The notes beneath the pieces were generated by a model. It was not told where the DNA came from. It made no database searches and saw only the letters and a program-made list of their open reading frames with translations. The position numbers were made by a program, and so were the translations under genes. From assembly GCA_003056425.1 (NCBI GenBank), contig PYVY01000005.1:186001-250000 (forward strand): a DNA stretch of 64,000 bases, in the 5' to 3' direction. Numbering within the stretch: position 1 is the first letter of the stretch; each line of letters begins with the position of its first letter. This DNA is from Alteromonas indica (GTDB lineage: Bacteria > Pseudomonadota > Gammaproteobacteria > Enterobacterales > Alteromonadaceae). This document shows, one piece after another, positions 17,160 to 26,943 of this stretch.

Positions 17160-17645
17160 TTAGTCTGATTTTGCCTGTTGAGCCCGTTGAATATGCTTAG
17201 GCCCATGTGCTTCGAACATATGCTGGATAAGCTTATCTTCAAGGGTAAAGCGGTCTTCAAGCACCTCGCCCAGGGCAGCTAGTTCACGATCAAAACGTCG
17301 GCTGTTCACCGCACTTAGCTCTGTCGCAAAGTCATCGTTAAATTTTAGTGCGCTATCAGTGGTAGCAGATAACAAAGGATAAACCCGTTGCTTTAAACTA
17401 AGCCCTTCATCATCGTCGCTTACCAGCAACTCATAAACTTCAAAGTGACCCGCCGATAAGTAATCCATTAGCATATTGCAAAATTCGCTGACTTGTTGCT
17501 GTTCGGGCAATGAAACTGAGGTTTTGTTCAACCCGGCCAGCTGACAGTAATGAATAAGCAATTGCTGGCGCGCGTTCAGCCAGCTATCTACGATAGTAGA
17601 GTGACCGCCCCATTGGTCTTGCAGTTGTTCGAGTTTATCCAGCAT
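17160..17645 (-). CDS. rsd: Regulator of sigma D (Rsd/AlgQ family)
   Basis: 161 aa, all-helical, starting MLDKLEQLQDQWGGHSTIVD with a good AGAGGC ribosome-binding site. The family features HSTIVDSWLNARQQLLIHYC and the C-terminal LGEVLEDRFTLEDKLI are visible. Rsd binds sigma70 in stationary phase and frees core polymerase for alternative sigma factors. It is divergent from nudC with hemE beyond, the same rsd/nudC-hemE neighbourhood as in E. coli, which supports the call. Confidence 0.93.
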   Translation of the reverse strand: MLDKLEQLQDQWGGHSTIVDSWLNARQQLLIHYCQLAGLNKTSVSLPEQQQVSEFCNMLMDYLSAGHFEVYELLVSDDDEGLSLKQRVYPLLSATTDSALKFNDDFATELSAVNSRRFDRELAALGEVLEDRFTLEDKLIQHMFEAHGPKHIQRAQQAKSD

Positions 17646-17823
17646 AGGTGCCTCTTTGGCAGTGTCGCCAACGCTTTACACTAATAGCATGAGCTGAGTA
17701 TAACACCACCAAACTTCAGCACAAATCGGCTATTTTGCCAGCATGTGGACGGCGGGCTTGTCATAAGGATTCGCTGGGCTTTATCATTTACCTATATTTT
17801 TATACTAAGGTCTGACTGTTATC

Positions 17824-18663
17824 ATGATGAATAAGGCGGGTATAGATGCTCTACACACATACCACGGCGATTGGATAGTGTTTGCCAACGACCGGGTATT
17901 GGTAAGTAACAGTACGGGCACGCTCCCCCAGGGTGGCTGGCAGGCGCTGCCATTTTTAGCGCATTACGCTGACCAGGTGCATGTATTACCTGCGCTGGAT
18001 TACGGCGAAGGTAAGCAACGCTCGCTGGCGGTATTGGATGTGGGCGCCGAGTCTATTCACGCTGATGGCTGGCAGTGGGTATCCCTTCGCCATTTGCTGA
18101 TGCACAATAGTCAGGAGGTTTTTCAGGAATTCGCCCGCGCCTGGCAATATGTACATTTTTTGCGTACCCATCGTTATTGTGGTCAATGTGGTTCCCCTAC
18201 TGAGCAGGTAGGATGGGAGATGGCGGTACAGTGTAGCCGATGTCAGCATCGCGCTTATCCCAGGGTGTCGCCATGTATTATTGTGGCGATTTATCATAAC
18301 GACGAACTCCTGTTGGCCCGGGGTGTGCGGCATAAAGATACAGAAATGTATTCCACCCTGGCTGGCTTCGTTGAAAGTGGCGAAACGCTGGAACAGGCGG
18401 TACATCGCGAAGTAATGGAAGAGGTGGGTGTCAAAGTAAAAAATCTGCGCTATTTCGATAGCCAGCCTTGGCCGTTCCCACATTCGCTGATGGTCGGCTT
18501 TTTAGCAGAGTATGCAGGAGGCGACATTGTGGTTGACGATCATGAAATCGTGGATGCTTACTGGTTTAAAACCACCGCACTACCTAAAACGCCGCCGGTG
18601 GAGTCGATTGCCGGTCGGTTGATAGAAGCCGTTATTCAGCGGTTGCATGAAAATGATAAATAA
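17824..18663 (+). CDS. nudC: NADH pyrophosphatase / NAD-capped RNA decapping hydrolase NudC
   Basis: 279 aa. A four-cysteine zinc site (CGQCGSP, then CSRCQ) is followed by the Nudix box GFVESGETLEQAVHREVMEE, which supplies the metal-binding glutamates, and the NADH-specific SQPWPFPHSLM. It hydrolyses NAD(H) to NMN(H) and AMP and removes NAD caps from RNA. ATG at 17824 or the adjacent 17827 can serve as start. Upstream of hemE on the same strand, divergent from rsd. Confidence 0.96.
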   Translation: MMNKAGIDALHTYHGDWIVFANDRVLVSNSTGTLPQGGWQALPFLAHYADQVHVLPALDYGEGKQRSLAVLDVGAESIHADGWQWVSLRHLLMHNSQEVFQEFARAWQYVHFLRTHRYCGQCGSPTEQVGWEMAVQCSRCQHRAYPRVSPCIIVAIYHNDELLLARGVRHKDTEMYSTLAGFVESGETLEQAVHREVMEEVGVKVKNLRYFDSQPWPFPHSLMVGFLAEYAGGDIVVDDHEIVDAYWFKTTALPKTPPVESIAGRLIEAVIQRLHENDK

Positions 18664-18731
18664 AGCGATTTAGCTGATAGATAAAGTCGCTCTGCCGGCG
18701 CTGATAAAAACCGTACCCCTGGGGCAAAAGT

Positions 18732-18740
18732 TGCTATACT
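18732..18740 (+). promoter_or_regulatory. Candidate extended -10 promoter of hemE
   Basis: TGCTATACT is an extended -10 element (TGn followed by TATACT at 18735-18740). No good -35 box is seen 17 bp upstream, as is usual for extended -10 promoters. The hemE start is about 50 bp downstream. Confidence 0.45.
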
Positions 18741-18788
18741 TTGCCACTTTTATTGCCCGTTAAAGCCAACCCGATTTTTGAGGAAGAT

Positions 18789-19877
18789 ATGTCACAGCAG
18801 TCAGATACCCCCGCCGCCGAGTTGAAAAACGATCGCTATTTACGGGCACTTATGAAGCAACCGGTAGATATGACCCCGGTGTGGATGATGCGCCAGGCTG
18901 GTCGTTATTTGCCAGAGTATAAAGCGACCCGCGCTCAGGCGGGAGATTTTATGTCCCTGTGCAAAAATGCTGAACTTGCCTGTGAGGTAACCTTACAGCC
19001 ATTGCGCCGGTTTAAGCTGGATGCCGCTATTTTATTTTCTGATATTCTCACCATACCTGATGCCATGGGCCTTGGCTTATATTTTGAAACCGGAGAAGGT
19101 CCTAAGTTTAGCCGGCCTATTACCTGTGCAGCAGATGTGAGCAAAATAGGCGTGCCTGACCCAGAAGGTGAGTTGCAGTATGTAATGAATGCTGTACGCA
19201 CGATTCGTCGTGAACTAAACGGCGATGTACCTCTGATTGGTTTTTCAGGCAGTCCCTGGACCCTGGCGACCTATATGGTCGAAGGCGGTTCAAGTAAGGC
19301 GTTTACTAAAATTAAGAAAATGGCTTTTGCAGAACCCGCCACGCTACACGCGCTGTTGGCTAAACTGGCCGATGCGGTAACGTTATACCTGAATGCGCAA
19401 ATTGCGGCGGGAGCGCAATCCGTGATGATTTTTGACACCTGGGGTGGTGTCTTGTCGCCGCGTGATTACAACGAGTTCTCATTGCAGTATATGGCGCGTA
19501 TTGTTGATGGCCTTACCCGCCACAATGAAGGACGTCGGGTGCCGGTAACGTTATTTACTAAAAACGGTGGTATGTGGCTTGAATCCATCGCCGCTACAGG
19601 CTGTGATGCGGTTGGCCTGGACTGGACCATCAATATTGATGAAGCGCGTCAGCGGATTGGCGATAAAGTCGCGTTGCAAGGCAATATGGATCCATCTATG
19701 TTGTACGCCTCGCCGGAGCGCATTGAACAAGAAGTAGCTACAATTTTAGCGGGTTATGGTAAGGGGACGGGACATGTCTTTAACCTGGGCCATGGTATCC
19801 ATTTGGACGTACCACCTGACAATGCTGGTGTGTTTGTCGAAGCGGTGCACCGCCTTAGCCGTCCTTACCATGTATAA
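18789..19877 (+). CDS. hemE: Uroporphyrinogen decarboxylase
   Basis: About 362 aa from ATG 18789, chosen because TTGAGGAAG lies just before it; an upstream in-frame ATG at 18741 would add residues not found in the family. Signatures are [15 protein letters not shown], the [17 protein letters not shown] segment and the conserved Asp in [13 protein letters not shown]. It decarboxylates the four acetate side chains of uroporphyrinogen III to coproporphyrinogen III in haem synthesis. hemH is also in this window (33691). Confidence 0.98.
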   Translation: MSQQSDTPAAELKNDRYLRALMKQPVDMTPVWMMRQAGRYLPEYKATRAQAGDFMSLCKNAELACEVTLQPLRRFKLDAAILFSDILTIPDAMGLGLYFETGEGPKFSRPITCAADVSKIGVPDPEGELQYVMNAVRTIRRELNGDVPLIGFSGSPWTLATYMVEGGSSKAFTKIKKMAFAEPATLHALLAKLADAVTLYLNAQIAAGAQSVMIFDTWGGVLSPRDYNEFSLQYMARIVDGLTRHNEGRRVPVTLFTKNGGMWLESIAATGCDAVGLDWTINIDEARQRIGDKVALQGNMDPSMLYASPERIEQEVATILAGYGKGTGHVFNLGHGIHLDVPPDNAGVFVEAVHRLSRPYHV

Positions 19878-19894
19878 TTAGGACGGCTAATACG

Positions 19895-20437
19895 ATGAAA
19901 AGCTGGGTTTATCTGGTATTGATTGGGTTTATTGCGATAGCCGGTTACAAGTTTGGCTATTATCACGACAAACTTGCGGTAAGCGATGAAGACAAGCAGC
20001 GTATGATAGCCCGGTTTGACGATAAGCCAGCCAGTGCCCTTGGGGCCACCGATCCACGGCCGGCGTTACCTACTTCGCAGGCCGCGCCAGCAGTGCTATG
20101 GCAATCAAGTTTGGTGAAACGCCAAAATCTATTGGCGGCGGCGAAACAGCAAAAAGCCGACGAAGCAGGACAGGATCCTGACTCCGAAGCGCGGGTAAAA
20201 GACTTCTTCACATTGCACCCTAATGCGCAAAGCTTATTATTGCATTCTGTGCGCTGCACCCGCGAAGGGTGTGAACTAACCGGGCAATATACCGGCGCAG
20301 CCGATGAGTTTGACTTAATGGTGGAACAATTGCAGGGGCAGCCCTGGTGGCAATACGGCACGGCAATGAATAGTAGCTCCAGTGAAGGGGATACCACCTT
20401 TTTTGTCCTGCGCTTCAGCCCGTTAGTTAAGTCCTGA
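19895..20437 (+). CDS. Small membrane-anchored protein of unknown function
   Basis: 180 aa. One N-terminal hydrophobic helix (WVYLVLIGFIAIAGYKFGYY) probably anchors it with the rest in the periplasm. A Pro/Ala-rich linker leads to a globular C-terminal part of about 85 residues containing a cysteine pair (VRCTREGCELTGQY). I do not recognise a family. It starts 17 bp after hemE and may be cotranscribed with it. Confidence 0.7.
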   Translation: MKSWVYLVLIGFIAIAGYKFGYYHDKLAVSDEDKQRMIARFDDKPASALGATDPRPALPTSQAAPAVLWQSSLVKRQNLLAAAKQQKADEAGQDPDSEARVKDFFTLHPNAQSLLLHSVRCTREGCELTGQYTGAADEFDLMVEQLQGQPWWQYGTAMNSSSSEGDTTFFVLRFSPLVKS

Positions 20438-20465
20438 CCCGGCCAGCGGACTATTCCACGGTGGC

Positions 20466-21656
20466 CTAAGCGTCTCGGGGTAAGCCTTTTTCAATAACCC
20501 GGGTAAGACGGGCCGTTTTGCGTTGCTGCGGGGCCGTTTTTGCTACCGCTGTAGCGGTCTCGGGGGGGCCACTGCCAGCCTCTTGTAAACCTTCTTGCTG
20601 ACACTCGATAGCCCATTCCAGGTGGGTGGCGACCAACGCCGCGGCATGCGGCAGGGCTTTTTGTAAGGCTGACAAAATTATCAAACTAGGGCGGGCATTG
20701 CCTAATGCTACCGCCAGGTTGCGCTGCCACTTCTGATAACCTATACGACGAATAGGCGAGCCTTCGGTATAGCGTAAAAATTGCGCCTCGTCCCATTCAA
20801 ATAACGTCAACAGCGATTGTCCATGAAGCATTTTTCGGGGCTGAAAATCGGTCTCTGTCGTCACGCTGGCAAACCGGTTCCAAGGGCATACCAGTTGGCA
20901 ATCATCGCACCCATAAATACGGTTACCCATCAGGGGGCGCAAGGCCAGTGGAATCACTCCATCGTACTCAATGGTTAAATAGGAAATACATTTTCTGGCG
21001 TCCACCTGATAAGGGGCCACAATTGCCCCGGTAGGGCACATTGTAATGCAGGCATTACAACTTCCACAGCCTTCTTCTACGGGTTGGTCTACCGGTAACG
21101 GCAGATTGATAAACAGTTCCCCCAGAAAAAACCACGATCCTGCCTGGCGGTTCAGCGTTAAAGAGTGTTTGCCGGTCCAGCCAAGCCCGGCTTTTTCAGC
21201 TATTGCATGTTCCAGCACCGGTGCAGAGTCTACAAACGGACGGTACTGCGTATCGGCCAGCGCCGCGGTAATTTTTTCGCCAAGTTGCTTAAGCCGTTTC
21301 CGTAACACTTTATGGTAGTCACGCCCCAATGCATAACGACTGATATAGGCTATGTGGTTGTCTTTTAAATGCCGGGCGAACGATGCATCAGGCGGTAAGT
21401 AGTCCATCCGCACACTGATCACCCGCACCGTGCCAGGAACCAGCTCAGCCGGACGCGCACGCATCATCCCACGGTCTTCCATGTAATTCATCTGGCCGTG
21501 GTAGCCGTTGTCTAACCACTGTTGTAGGGCAGCCTCATGTTGTTTAAGGTCAATATCACTGATTCCGACCTGCTGAAACCCTAGCGCCTGGCCCCAAGCC
21601 TTGATATCGTCTGTTAACTTAACTAAATCTACCGAACTGATGCTGGATACGCTCAT
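20466..21656 (-). CDS. queG: Epoxyqueuosine reductase QueG
   Basis: 396 aa, slightly longer than E. coli QueG because of a C-terminal tail. Two 4Fe-4S clusters are indicated by CGSCNACITMCPTGAIV with a later CISYLT cysteine, and by GCDDCQLVCPWNRF. The N-terminal cobalamin-binding region includes ISRYALGRDYHKVLRKRL. It reduces epoxyqueuosine to queuosine in tRNA. Its ATG directly abuts the divergent ATG of nnr, so no spacer separates the two coding regions. Confidence 0.96.
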   Translation of the reverse strand: MSVSSISSVDLVKLTDDIKAWGQALGFQQVGISDIDLKQHEAALQQWLDNGYHGQMNYMEDRGMMRARPAELVPGTVRVISVRMDYLPPDASFARHLKDNHIAYISRYALGRDYHKVLRKRLKQLGEKITAALADTQYRPFVDSAPVLEHAIAEKAGLGWTGKHSLTLNRQAGSWFFLGELFINLPLPVDQPVEEGCGSCNACITMCPTGAIVAPYQVDARKCISYLTIEYDGVIPLALRPLMGNRIYGCDDCQLVCPWNRFASVTTETDFQPRKMLHGQSLLTLFEWDEAQFLRYTEGSPIRRIGYQKWQRNLAVALGNARPSLIILSALQKALPHAAALVATHLEWAIECQQEGLQEAGSGPPETATAVAKTAPQQRKTARLTRVIEKGLPRDA

Positions 21657-23159
21657 ATGCTAGATACTCAATTGACCTCAAGTTTATCATACAAACTGTT
21701 TCGCGCCGATGAAGTACGTAGCCATGAAGGCCAGGCCGCGCAGCAAAGTGCAACCAGTCTGCTGACCTTGATGGAACGTGCAGGCGCGGCGGTCTTTAAA
21801 CAATGTCAGGCGATGCGGCCGGATTGCGAAACATACTTGGTGTTGGTGGGCCAGGGTAATAATGCCGGCGATGGTTATATCGCGGCCAGTTGTGCCCGAC
21901 AGGCCGGAAAGCAGGTACACGTGTGTGCGGTAGAACCGGATCGGATACTGGAAGGTGATGCGGGAATAGCCCAACAACGGTGGCGCGATGCTGGTGGTAC
22001 CATCGCACGGTTTGAGGCATCGCTTTTACAAGAAGCGGGGCTGATCATTGATGCGTTGCTGGGAACCGGCATCAACACCTATATTCGTAACGAGTTTGCG
22101 CAAATTATCGATACGGTTAATGCTTCCTCGGTACCGGTGGTTAGTATTGACGTGCCCTCGGGGCTCGATGCCAATACCGGCCAGTCGATGGGGCGGTGTA
22201 TCCATGCGGATGTGACCGTTACGCTGGTAGGTATTAAACCCGGTTTAACTACCGGCGCCGGTAAACAGTCTTGTGGGCAGCTGGTGTATGAAGATTTAGG
22301 CGTAGGTAAAGCGTTCGCAACATTGGCCAAGCCTTTTGGTAGTTGGTTAGACATTCAGCAATTTAGCCAGTTGGGCCCGCGCGATGTGCATAGCCACAAA
22401 GGTACTTATGGCCGCTTATTATGTGTGGGCGGCAACAAGGGCACGGCGGGCGCTATCCGGTTGTCTGCCGAGGCTGCGCTGCGCTGCGGTGCCGGTATGG
22501 TGCGCGCGTTTGTTCATGAAGGCTCAATTATTCAGGTTAGCGCAGGCCGTCCAGAGCTTATGGTATCCAGTGAAAACCTGGAGGAAGCATTAGAATGGGC
22601 CTCGTGTGTAGTGATTGGGCCGGGCCTGGGGCAGGACGGGTGGGCGCAGGAAGCCTTTGCAACGGTAATGAAGCATTGCCAAAATGAACAAAAGCCTATT
22701 GTAGTGGATGCAGATGCATTGAATTTACTTAGCCGGCATGCCACTGCCTTTACGTTCGAGCAAAGTATCCTCACCCCTCACGCCGGAGAAGCATCGCGCT
22801 TGCTGGGGGTGTCGGTAGAGGATGTAGAAGGCGATCGGTTTAACTACGCCAAGCAGTGTGCCCAGCGGTACCATGCCACCTGTGTGTTAAAAGGCGCTGG
22901 AACGATAATCGACAATGAAAAATCGGTAGCGGTATGTCGCCATGGTAACCCTGGCATGGCAACAGCGGGTAGCGGCGATGTTCTAAGTGGCATACTTGGT
23001 GCTTTACTTGCACAAGGACTAAGTGTCGATATTGCCAGCCGCTATGGTGTAACATTACACGCCAAAGCCGGCGATGACCTGGCTGCGCGTTATGGCCAGC
23101 GGGGCATGCTGGCGAGCGATTTATTTGATGCAGTCAGAACGCTGATCAATCAGCAATAG
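21657..23159 (+). CDS. nnr: Bifunctional NAD(P)H-hydrate epimerase / ADP-dependent dehydratase
   Basis: 500 aa. The N-terminal YjeF_N epimerase domain (VLVGQGNNAGDGYIAA, then LIIDALLGTGI) and the C-terminal ribokinase-like dehydratase domain (GTYGRLLCVGGNKGTAGA, VVDADALNLL, TPHAGEASRLLG, and the nucleotide motif GMATAGSGDVLSGILG) are both complete. Together they repair damaged NAD(P)HX. The annotated ATG abuts the queG start; a start a few codons later is also possible. It opens the nnr-tsaE-amiB-mutL block. Confidence 0.96.
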   Translation: MLDTQLTSSLSYKLFRADEVRSHEGQAAQQSATSLLTLMERAGAAVFKQCQAMRPDCETYLVLVGQGNNAGDGYIAASCARQAGKQVHVCAVEPDRILEGDAGIAQQRWRDAGGTIARFEASLLQEAGLIIDALLGTGINTYIRNEFAQIIDTVNASSVPVVSIDVPSGLDANTGQSMGRCIHADVTVTLVGIKPGLTTGAGKQSCGQLVYEDLGVGKAFATLAKPFGSWLDIQQFSQLGPRDVHSHKGTYGRLLCVGGNKGTAGAIRLSAEAALRCGAGMVRAFVHEGSIIQVSAGRPELMVSSENLEEALEWASCVVIGPGLGQDGWAQEAFATVMKHCQNEQKPIVVDADALNLLSRHATAFTFEQSILTPHAGEASRLLGVSVEDVEGDRFNYAKQCAQRYHATCVLKGAGTIIDNEKSVAVCRHGNPGMATAGSGDVLSGILGALLAQGLSVDIASRYGVTLHAKAGDDLAARYGQRGMLASDLFDAVRTLINQQ

Positions 23160-23222
23160 CCACTCATTGTTACGTATATACTACACTGAGCAGGTGGCCA
23201 GAAACAGGCAGTATGGAAAAGC

Positions 23223-23702
23223 ATGACAAAGCGTGAAAAAACGGTTGTTGTTAACACCGAAGAGGACACCAAAGCGTTGGCCCAGGAACTTGCAAGAACG
23301 GCAGGTTTGCCCGCCAGGCAGGGGGTGGTTATTTATCTTGAAGGCGATTTGGGGGCCGGTAAAACCACATTTAGTCGGTATCTGATCCAGGCGCTGGGGC
23401 ACGCTGGCAAGGTAAAAAGCCCTACTTACACGTTGGTGGAGCCTTACGAACTTGCTGAGCTGAACATTTATCATTTTGACTTGTACCGGCTAGCCGACCC
23501 GGAAGAACTGGAATTTATGGGCATTCGCGACTATTTTAGGGCCAATACTCTGTGTCTGGTAGAGTGGCCCGAACGGGGTGAAGGCCTGTTGGCCGCAGCA
23601 GATTTACTGATTAGTATACAATTAACTGATAGCGGACGGTGTTTCAGCCTGCGTGCTCAAAGTGAGTCTGGGGATGAACTACTGGCTTCGGTGTCAGGAT
23701 AA
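23223..23702 (+). CDS. tsaE: tRNA threonylcarbamoyladenosine biosynthesis ATPase TsaE
   Basis: 159 aa. Walker A is [12 protein letters not shown], followed by the family's [11 protein letters not shown], the [18 protein letters not shown] segment and LVEWPERG. TsaE acts with TsaB and TsaD to install t6A37 in ANN-decoding tRNAs. It follows nnr by 63 bp, as in E. coli. Confidence 0.97.
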   Translation: MTKREKTVVVNTEEDTKALAQELARTAGLPARQGVVIYLEGDLGAGKTTFSRYLIQALGHAGKVKSPTYTLVEPYELAELNIYHFDLYRLADPEELEFMGIRDYFRANTLCLVEWPERGEGLLAAADLLISIQLTDSGRCFSLRAQSESGDELLASVSG

Positions 23703-23757
23703 TTATCGAGCTAAGCCTTAAATAATAATGATTAAATGGCAATAAAGGCGAAGTATT

Positions 23758-25095
23758 GTGCGCTTATTTATAATGATGGTCGTCGCGTGGCTTGGGGTTG
23801 CGCAGGTTCAGGCAGCGCCGAACCAAATCGCTGGTTTACGGGTGGCCCCTGCACCCGATAAAACTCGTGTCGTAATCGATTTGTCGGCGGCGCCGACATT
23901 TACCTATTTTACGTTAGATAACCCGAGCCGGGTGGTGGTGGATCTTGCCAGTACCAGCGATGACGCTGACTTAACTTTAAGCGGGGACAGCGGCTCCTTG
24001 GTCCGCCGGGTGCGCTATTCTACTCCTAAAAATAGTAGCTCAGCTCGGTTGGTTATTGATCTAAACCGGCGGGCTGAACCAACTTTGTTTGCCATCGCGC
24101 CCGACGGGGCTTATGGCCATCGTCTAGTGGTTGACCTAGCCGACAGTCAGCCACAAGCCCAGACCACGTCTTCTGCTAGCAGTAACGTGCTAATTGACAG
24201 TGCCAGCAATACCCGTGACCGCGATATTATTGTTGCCATAGACGCCGGGCATGGTGGCAACGATCCGGGTTCTATTGGGCCGGCGGGCACTTATGAGAAA
24301 CATATTACCCTGAGTATTGCGAAAAAACTGGCCGGCATGTTTGATGCCGAACCCGGTATGCGGTCGGTATTGATTCGCGATGGTGATTATTATATTTATC
24401 CTACCAAACGGCCTGAAATAGCCCGCAAGAAAAAAGCCGATTTGCTTATCTCCATTCATGCCGATGCGTTTAGTCAACCTGAACCAAGAGGCAGCTCAGT
24501 GTGGGTGCTTTCCATGCGCCGGGCAGACTCCGAACTGGGTCGCTGGTTAGAGAAAACCGAACGTCACTCGGAACTACTTGGGGGGGCAGCTGAGGTTATT
24601 TCAGATAATGCCAGTGAACGGTATTTGGCAGAAACTATTATTGGATTGTCGATGGACCACTCTATGTCGGCCAGTTACGACCTGAGCCAAAAGGTTATTG
24701 GTGAAATGAAGCAAATCACCCGTTTGCACAAGCGTGCTCCCCAGGCAGCCAGTTTTGCGGTCCTTACCGCGCCAGACATTCCGTCGATTCTGGTGGAAGT
24801 AGGGTTTATTTCTAATCCACAGGAAGAGAAAAACCTTAATTGGGAAACCTTTCGCGAACGGTTAGCGCGCTCTATGTTTAACGCCACTAAAAGCTATTTC
24901 AGTCAGGTTCCGCCAGATGGCACCCTATGGGCGGCGCACAAAGAACGTAATCGTACCCACAAAGTGCGCAGCGGAGAGTCGCTTTCATTACTGGCCCAGC
25001 GGTATAATGTCAAAGTCAGCAGTATCAAAGAAGCGAATAACCTGCGCAATGATGTGGTGCAGATAGGTCAGGTGCTGACCATTCCCAGTACCTGA
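23758..25095 (+). CDS. amiB: N-acetylmuramoyl-L-alanine amidase AmiB
   Basis: 445 aa with a GTG start (AAGG nine bases upstream). The signal peptide ends QVQAAP. An AMIN domain at about residues 25-125 targets the septum. The zinc-dependent amidase_3 domain at about 158-375 has VAIDAGHGGNDPG (zinc His), a KKADLLISIHADAF segment (second zinc His) and ILVEVGFISNPQE (catalytic Glu). A C-terminal LysM domain (residues about 398-443) begins HKVRSGESLSLLAQRYNV. It splits daughter-cell peptidoglycan, normally under EnvC/FtsEX control. Confidence 0.96.
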   Translation: MRLFIMMVVAWLGVAQVQAAPNQIAGLRVAPAPDKTRVVIDLSAAPTFTYFTLDNPSRVVVDLASTSDDADLTLSGDSGSLVRRVRYSTPKNSSSARLVIDLNRRAEPTLFAIAPDGAYGHRLVVDLADSQPQAQTTSSASSNVLIDSASNTRDRDIIVAIDAGHGGNDPGSIGPAGTYEKHITLSIAKKLAGMFDAEPGMRSVLIRDGDYYIYPTKRPEIARKKKADLLISIHADAFSQPEPRGSSVWVLSMRRADSELGRWLEKTERHSELLGGAAEVISDNASERYLAETIIGLSMDHSMSASYDLSQKVIGEMKQITRLHKRAPQAASFAVLTAPDIPSILVEVGFISNPQEEKNLNWETFRERLARSMFNATKSYFSQVPPDGTLWAAHKERNRTHKVRSGESLSLLAQRYNVKVSSIKEANNLRNDVVQIGQVLTIPST

Positions 25096-25122
25096 GAACC
25101 CAGTTAATACGGAACGCTAATT

Positions 25123-26943
25123 TTGCCCATTCAATTATTACCCCCTCGCTTAGCCAACCAGATTGCCGCTGGCGAAGTAGTGGAGCGCCCGGCGTCAGTA
25201 GTAAAAGAGCTATTGGAAAATAGCCTGGATGCCGGTGCCACCCGCATTGAGCTGGATATTGAGCGCGGCGGCCACAAGCGTATTCGGTTACGAGACAACG
25301 GCTGCGGTATCGAAAAAAATGAATTGGAGTTAGCGCTTAGCCGTCATGCTACCAGTAAAATAGCGACGCTGAATGACCTGGAGCGTATATTGTCGTTAGG
25401 CTTTCGCGGTGAAGCACTGGCCAGTATCAGTTCAGTCAGCCGATTAACGCTTACCTCAAAACCTGGCGCCCAGCGTGAGGCGTGGCAGGCCAGTTGTGAA
25501 GGCCGTGACATGACGGTAACCGTCACCCCGGCCGCGCATCCCGACGGCAGTACCATTGATGTTGCCGACCTGTTTTATAATACGCCGGCAAGGCGTAAGT
25601 TTCTACGCGCCGAAAAAACCGAATTTCAGCATATTGAAGAAGTAATTAAACGGGTCGCTCTCAGCCATCCGCAGGTCAGCTTCAGTTTGAAGCACAATGG
25701 TAAAAGTGTGCGCCGGTACACAGCAGTGGCAGCGGATAAACATCATCAACGTATTGCGCAGGTGGTGGGACAAAAATTCATCGATAATGCCACCCATGTG
25801 GCTTTAGATTATCAGGGCATGGCCATAGAGGCCTGGCTGGGTAACGAAAACGTGACCCGCAGCAGTAACGATTGCCAATATTCTTTTGTCAATAATCGCG
25901 CTATGCGAGACAAATTAATTATGCACGCTATCCGGCAGGCCTATGAAAGTGCTTATGGATACCACGAGCAGCCTTCCTTTGTGGTTTACCTAACGGTCGA
26001 TCCCGCCCAGGTGGACGTGAATGTGCATCCTGCCAAACATGAAGTACGCTTTCAGCAAAGCCGACTGGTTCACGATTTTATTGTAAAAACGGTCAGTGAT
26101 GCGCTGGCACCGCCAACGGCTAATAACGCAGAAGGCGCGGTACAGGACGCTGGGCTAAACCATGATTATATCCGGCCTCTAGCAGCCACTGGCGCGCCCC
26201 CACAGTCGCACCCTTTGGATGCACCCAGCCAGAGTACCCAGGCGGGGGATTGGGCGGAGGGGTGGGCGCAAGCTGAGAGGCCAACTTTTGGCAGCGCGGG
26301 AGCGTCGGCTCGCGGCCGCACGGGTGGAAGCCGGGCAGGGGGCGCTGGGCCCCGGGGCAACAGTGTCAGCGAGGCTTATCGAACGAGCTATAGTCAGCTG
26401 ATGACGCCAAACAGCGACAGTGTGGATAATCCTGCAGAACAGTTAAATGCATTAATTTTAACCCCCCGTCAGCGAATAGTTGCCTCGGCAAGTCAGGTGT
26501 GGTTAATTGACGCCGAAGCGTTACTGGGGCAATGGTGGCTAAGTGTGTTGGAGAACAGTCAGACTTCCCAACCGTTACTGATGCCGGTGGCAATAGAAAA
26601 TACCGCCATTGCGGAGGAAACCGTTACCTTACTTAATGACCTCGGATTTGTTATTAATCAGGTTGCTGGCAAACTGCGTTTACAGCAAGTACCAGCAGGC
26701 AGCCGACATCTTCCCTGGGTTTCATTATTTCCGGCGCTGGTATCGGTTAAAGCGGACAATCAGGCAACTTTGGCTACTGCATTAGCCGAGCTGGAGTTAT
26801 CCTGGCCGGCTCAGGTGCATTCACTTATCTGGCAATGGTTTGATGCGCAAGCCTTGGCAAAACGCTGGGATTGGGTCAGGGAGTTTGGTAGAGTGCGCAC
26901 GCTTGAACAGCTGTTACAGAAGTGGGATGAACCTGATGTCTGA
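25123..26943 (+). CDS. mutL: DNA mismatch repair protein MutL
   Basis: 606 aa with a TTG start: the residues [20 protein letters not shown] begin exactly where MutL does, so TTG is credible despite a weak ribosome-binding site. The GHKL ATPase motifs are [16 protein letters not shown] and [11 protein letters not shown]. The linker at about residues 350-425 is Gly/Ala/Arg/Ser-rich. The C-terminal dimerisation domain follows and lacks the DQHA endonuclease motif, as expected where MutH cuts the strand. It overlaps miaA. Confidence 0.97.
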   Translation: MPIQLLPPRLANQIAAGEVVERPASVVKELLENSLDAGATRIELDIERGGHKRIRLRDNGCGIEKNELELALSRHATSKIATLNDLERILSLGFRGEALASISSVSRLTLTSKPGAQREAWQASCEGRDMTVTVTPAAHPDGSTIDVADLFYNTPARRKFLRAEKTEFQHIEEVIKRVALSHPQVSFSLKHNGKSVRRYTAVAADKHHQRIAQVVGQKFIDNATHVALDYQGMAIEAWLGNENVTRSSNDCQYSFVNNRAMRDKLIMHAIRQAYESAYGYHEQPSFVVYLTVDPAQVDVNVHPAKHEVRFQQSRLVHDFIVKTVSDALAPPTANNAEGAVQDAGLNHDYIRPLAATGAPPQSHPLDAPSQSTQAGDWAEGWAQAERPTFGSAGASARGRTGGSRAGGAGPRGNSVSEAYRTSYSQLMTPNSDSVDNPAEQLNALILTPRQRIVASASQVWLIDAEALLGQWWLSVLENSQTSQPLLMPVAIENTAIAEETVTLLNDLGFVINQVAGKLRLQQVPAGSRHLPWVSLFPALVSVKADNQATLATALAELELSWPAQVHSLIWQWFDAQALAKRWDWVREFGRVRTLEQLLQKWDEPDV

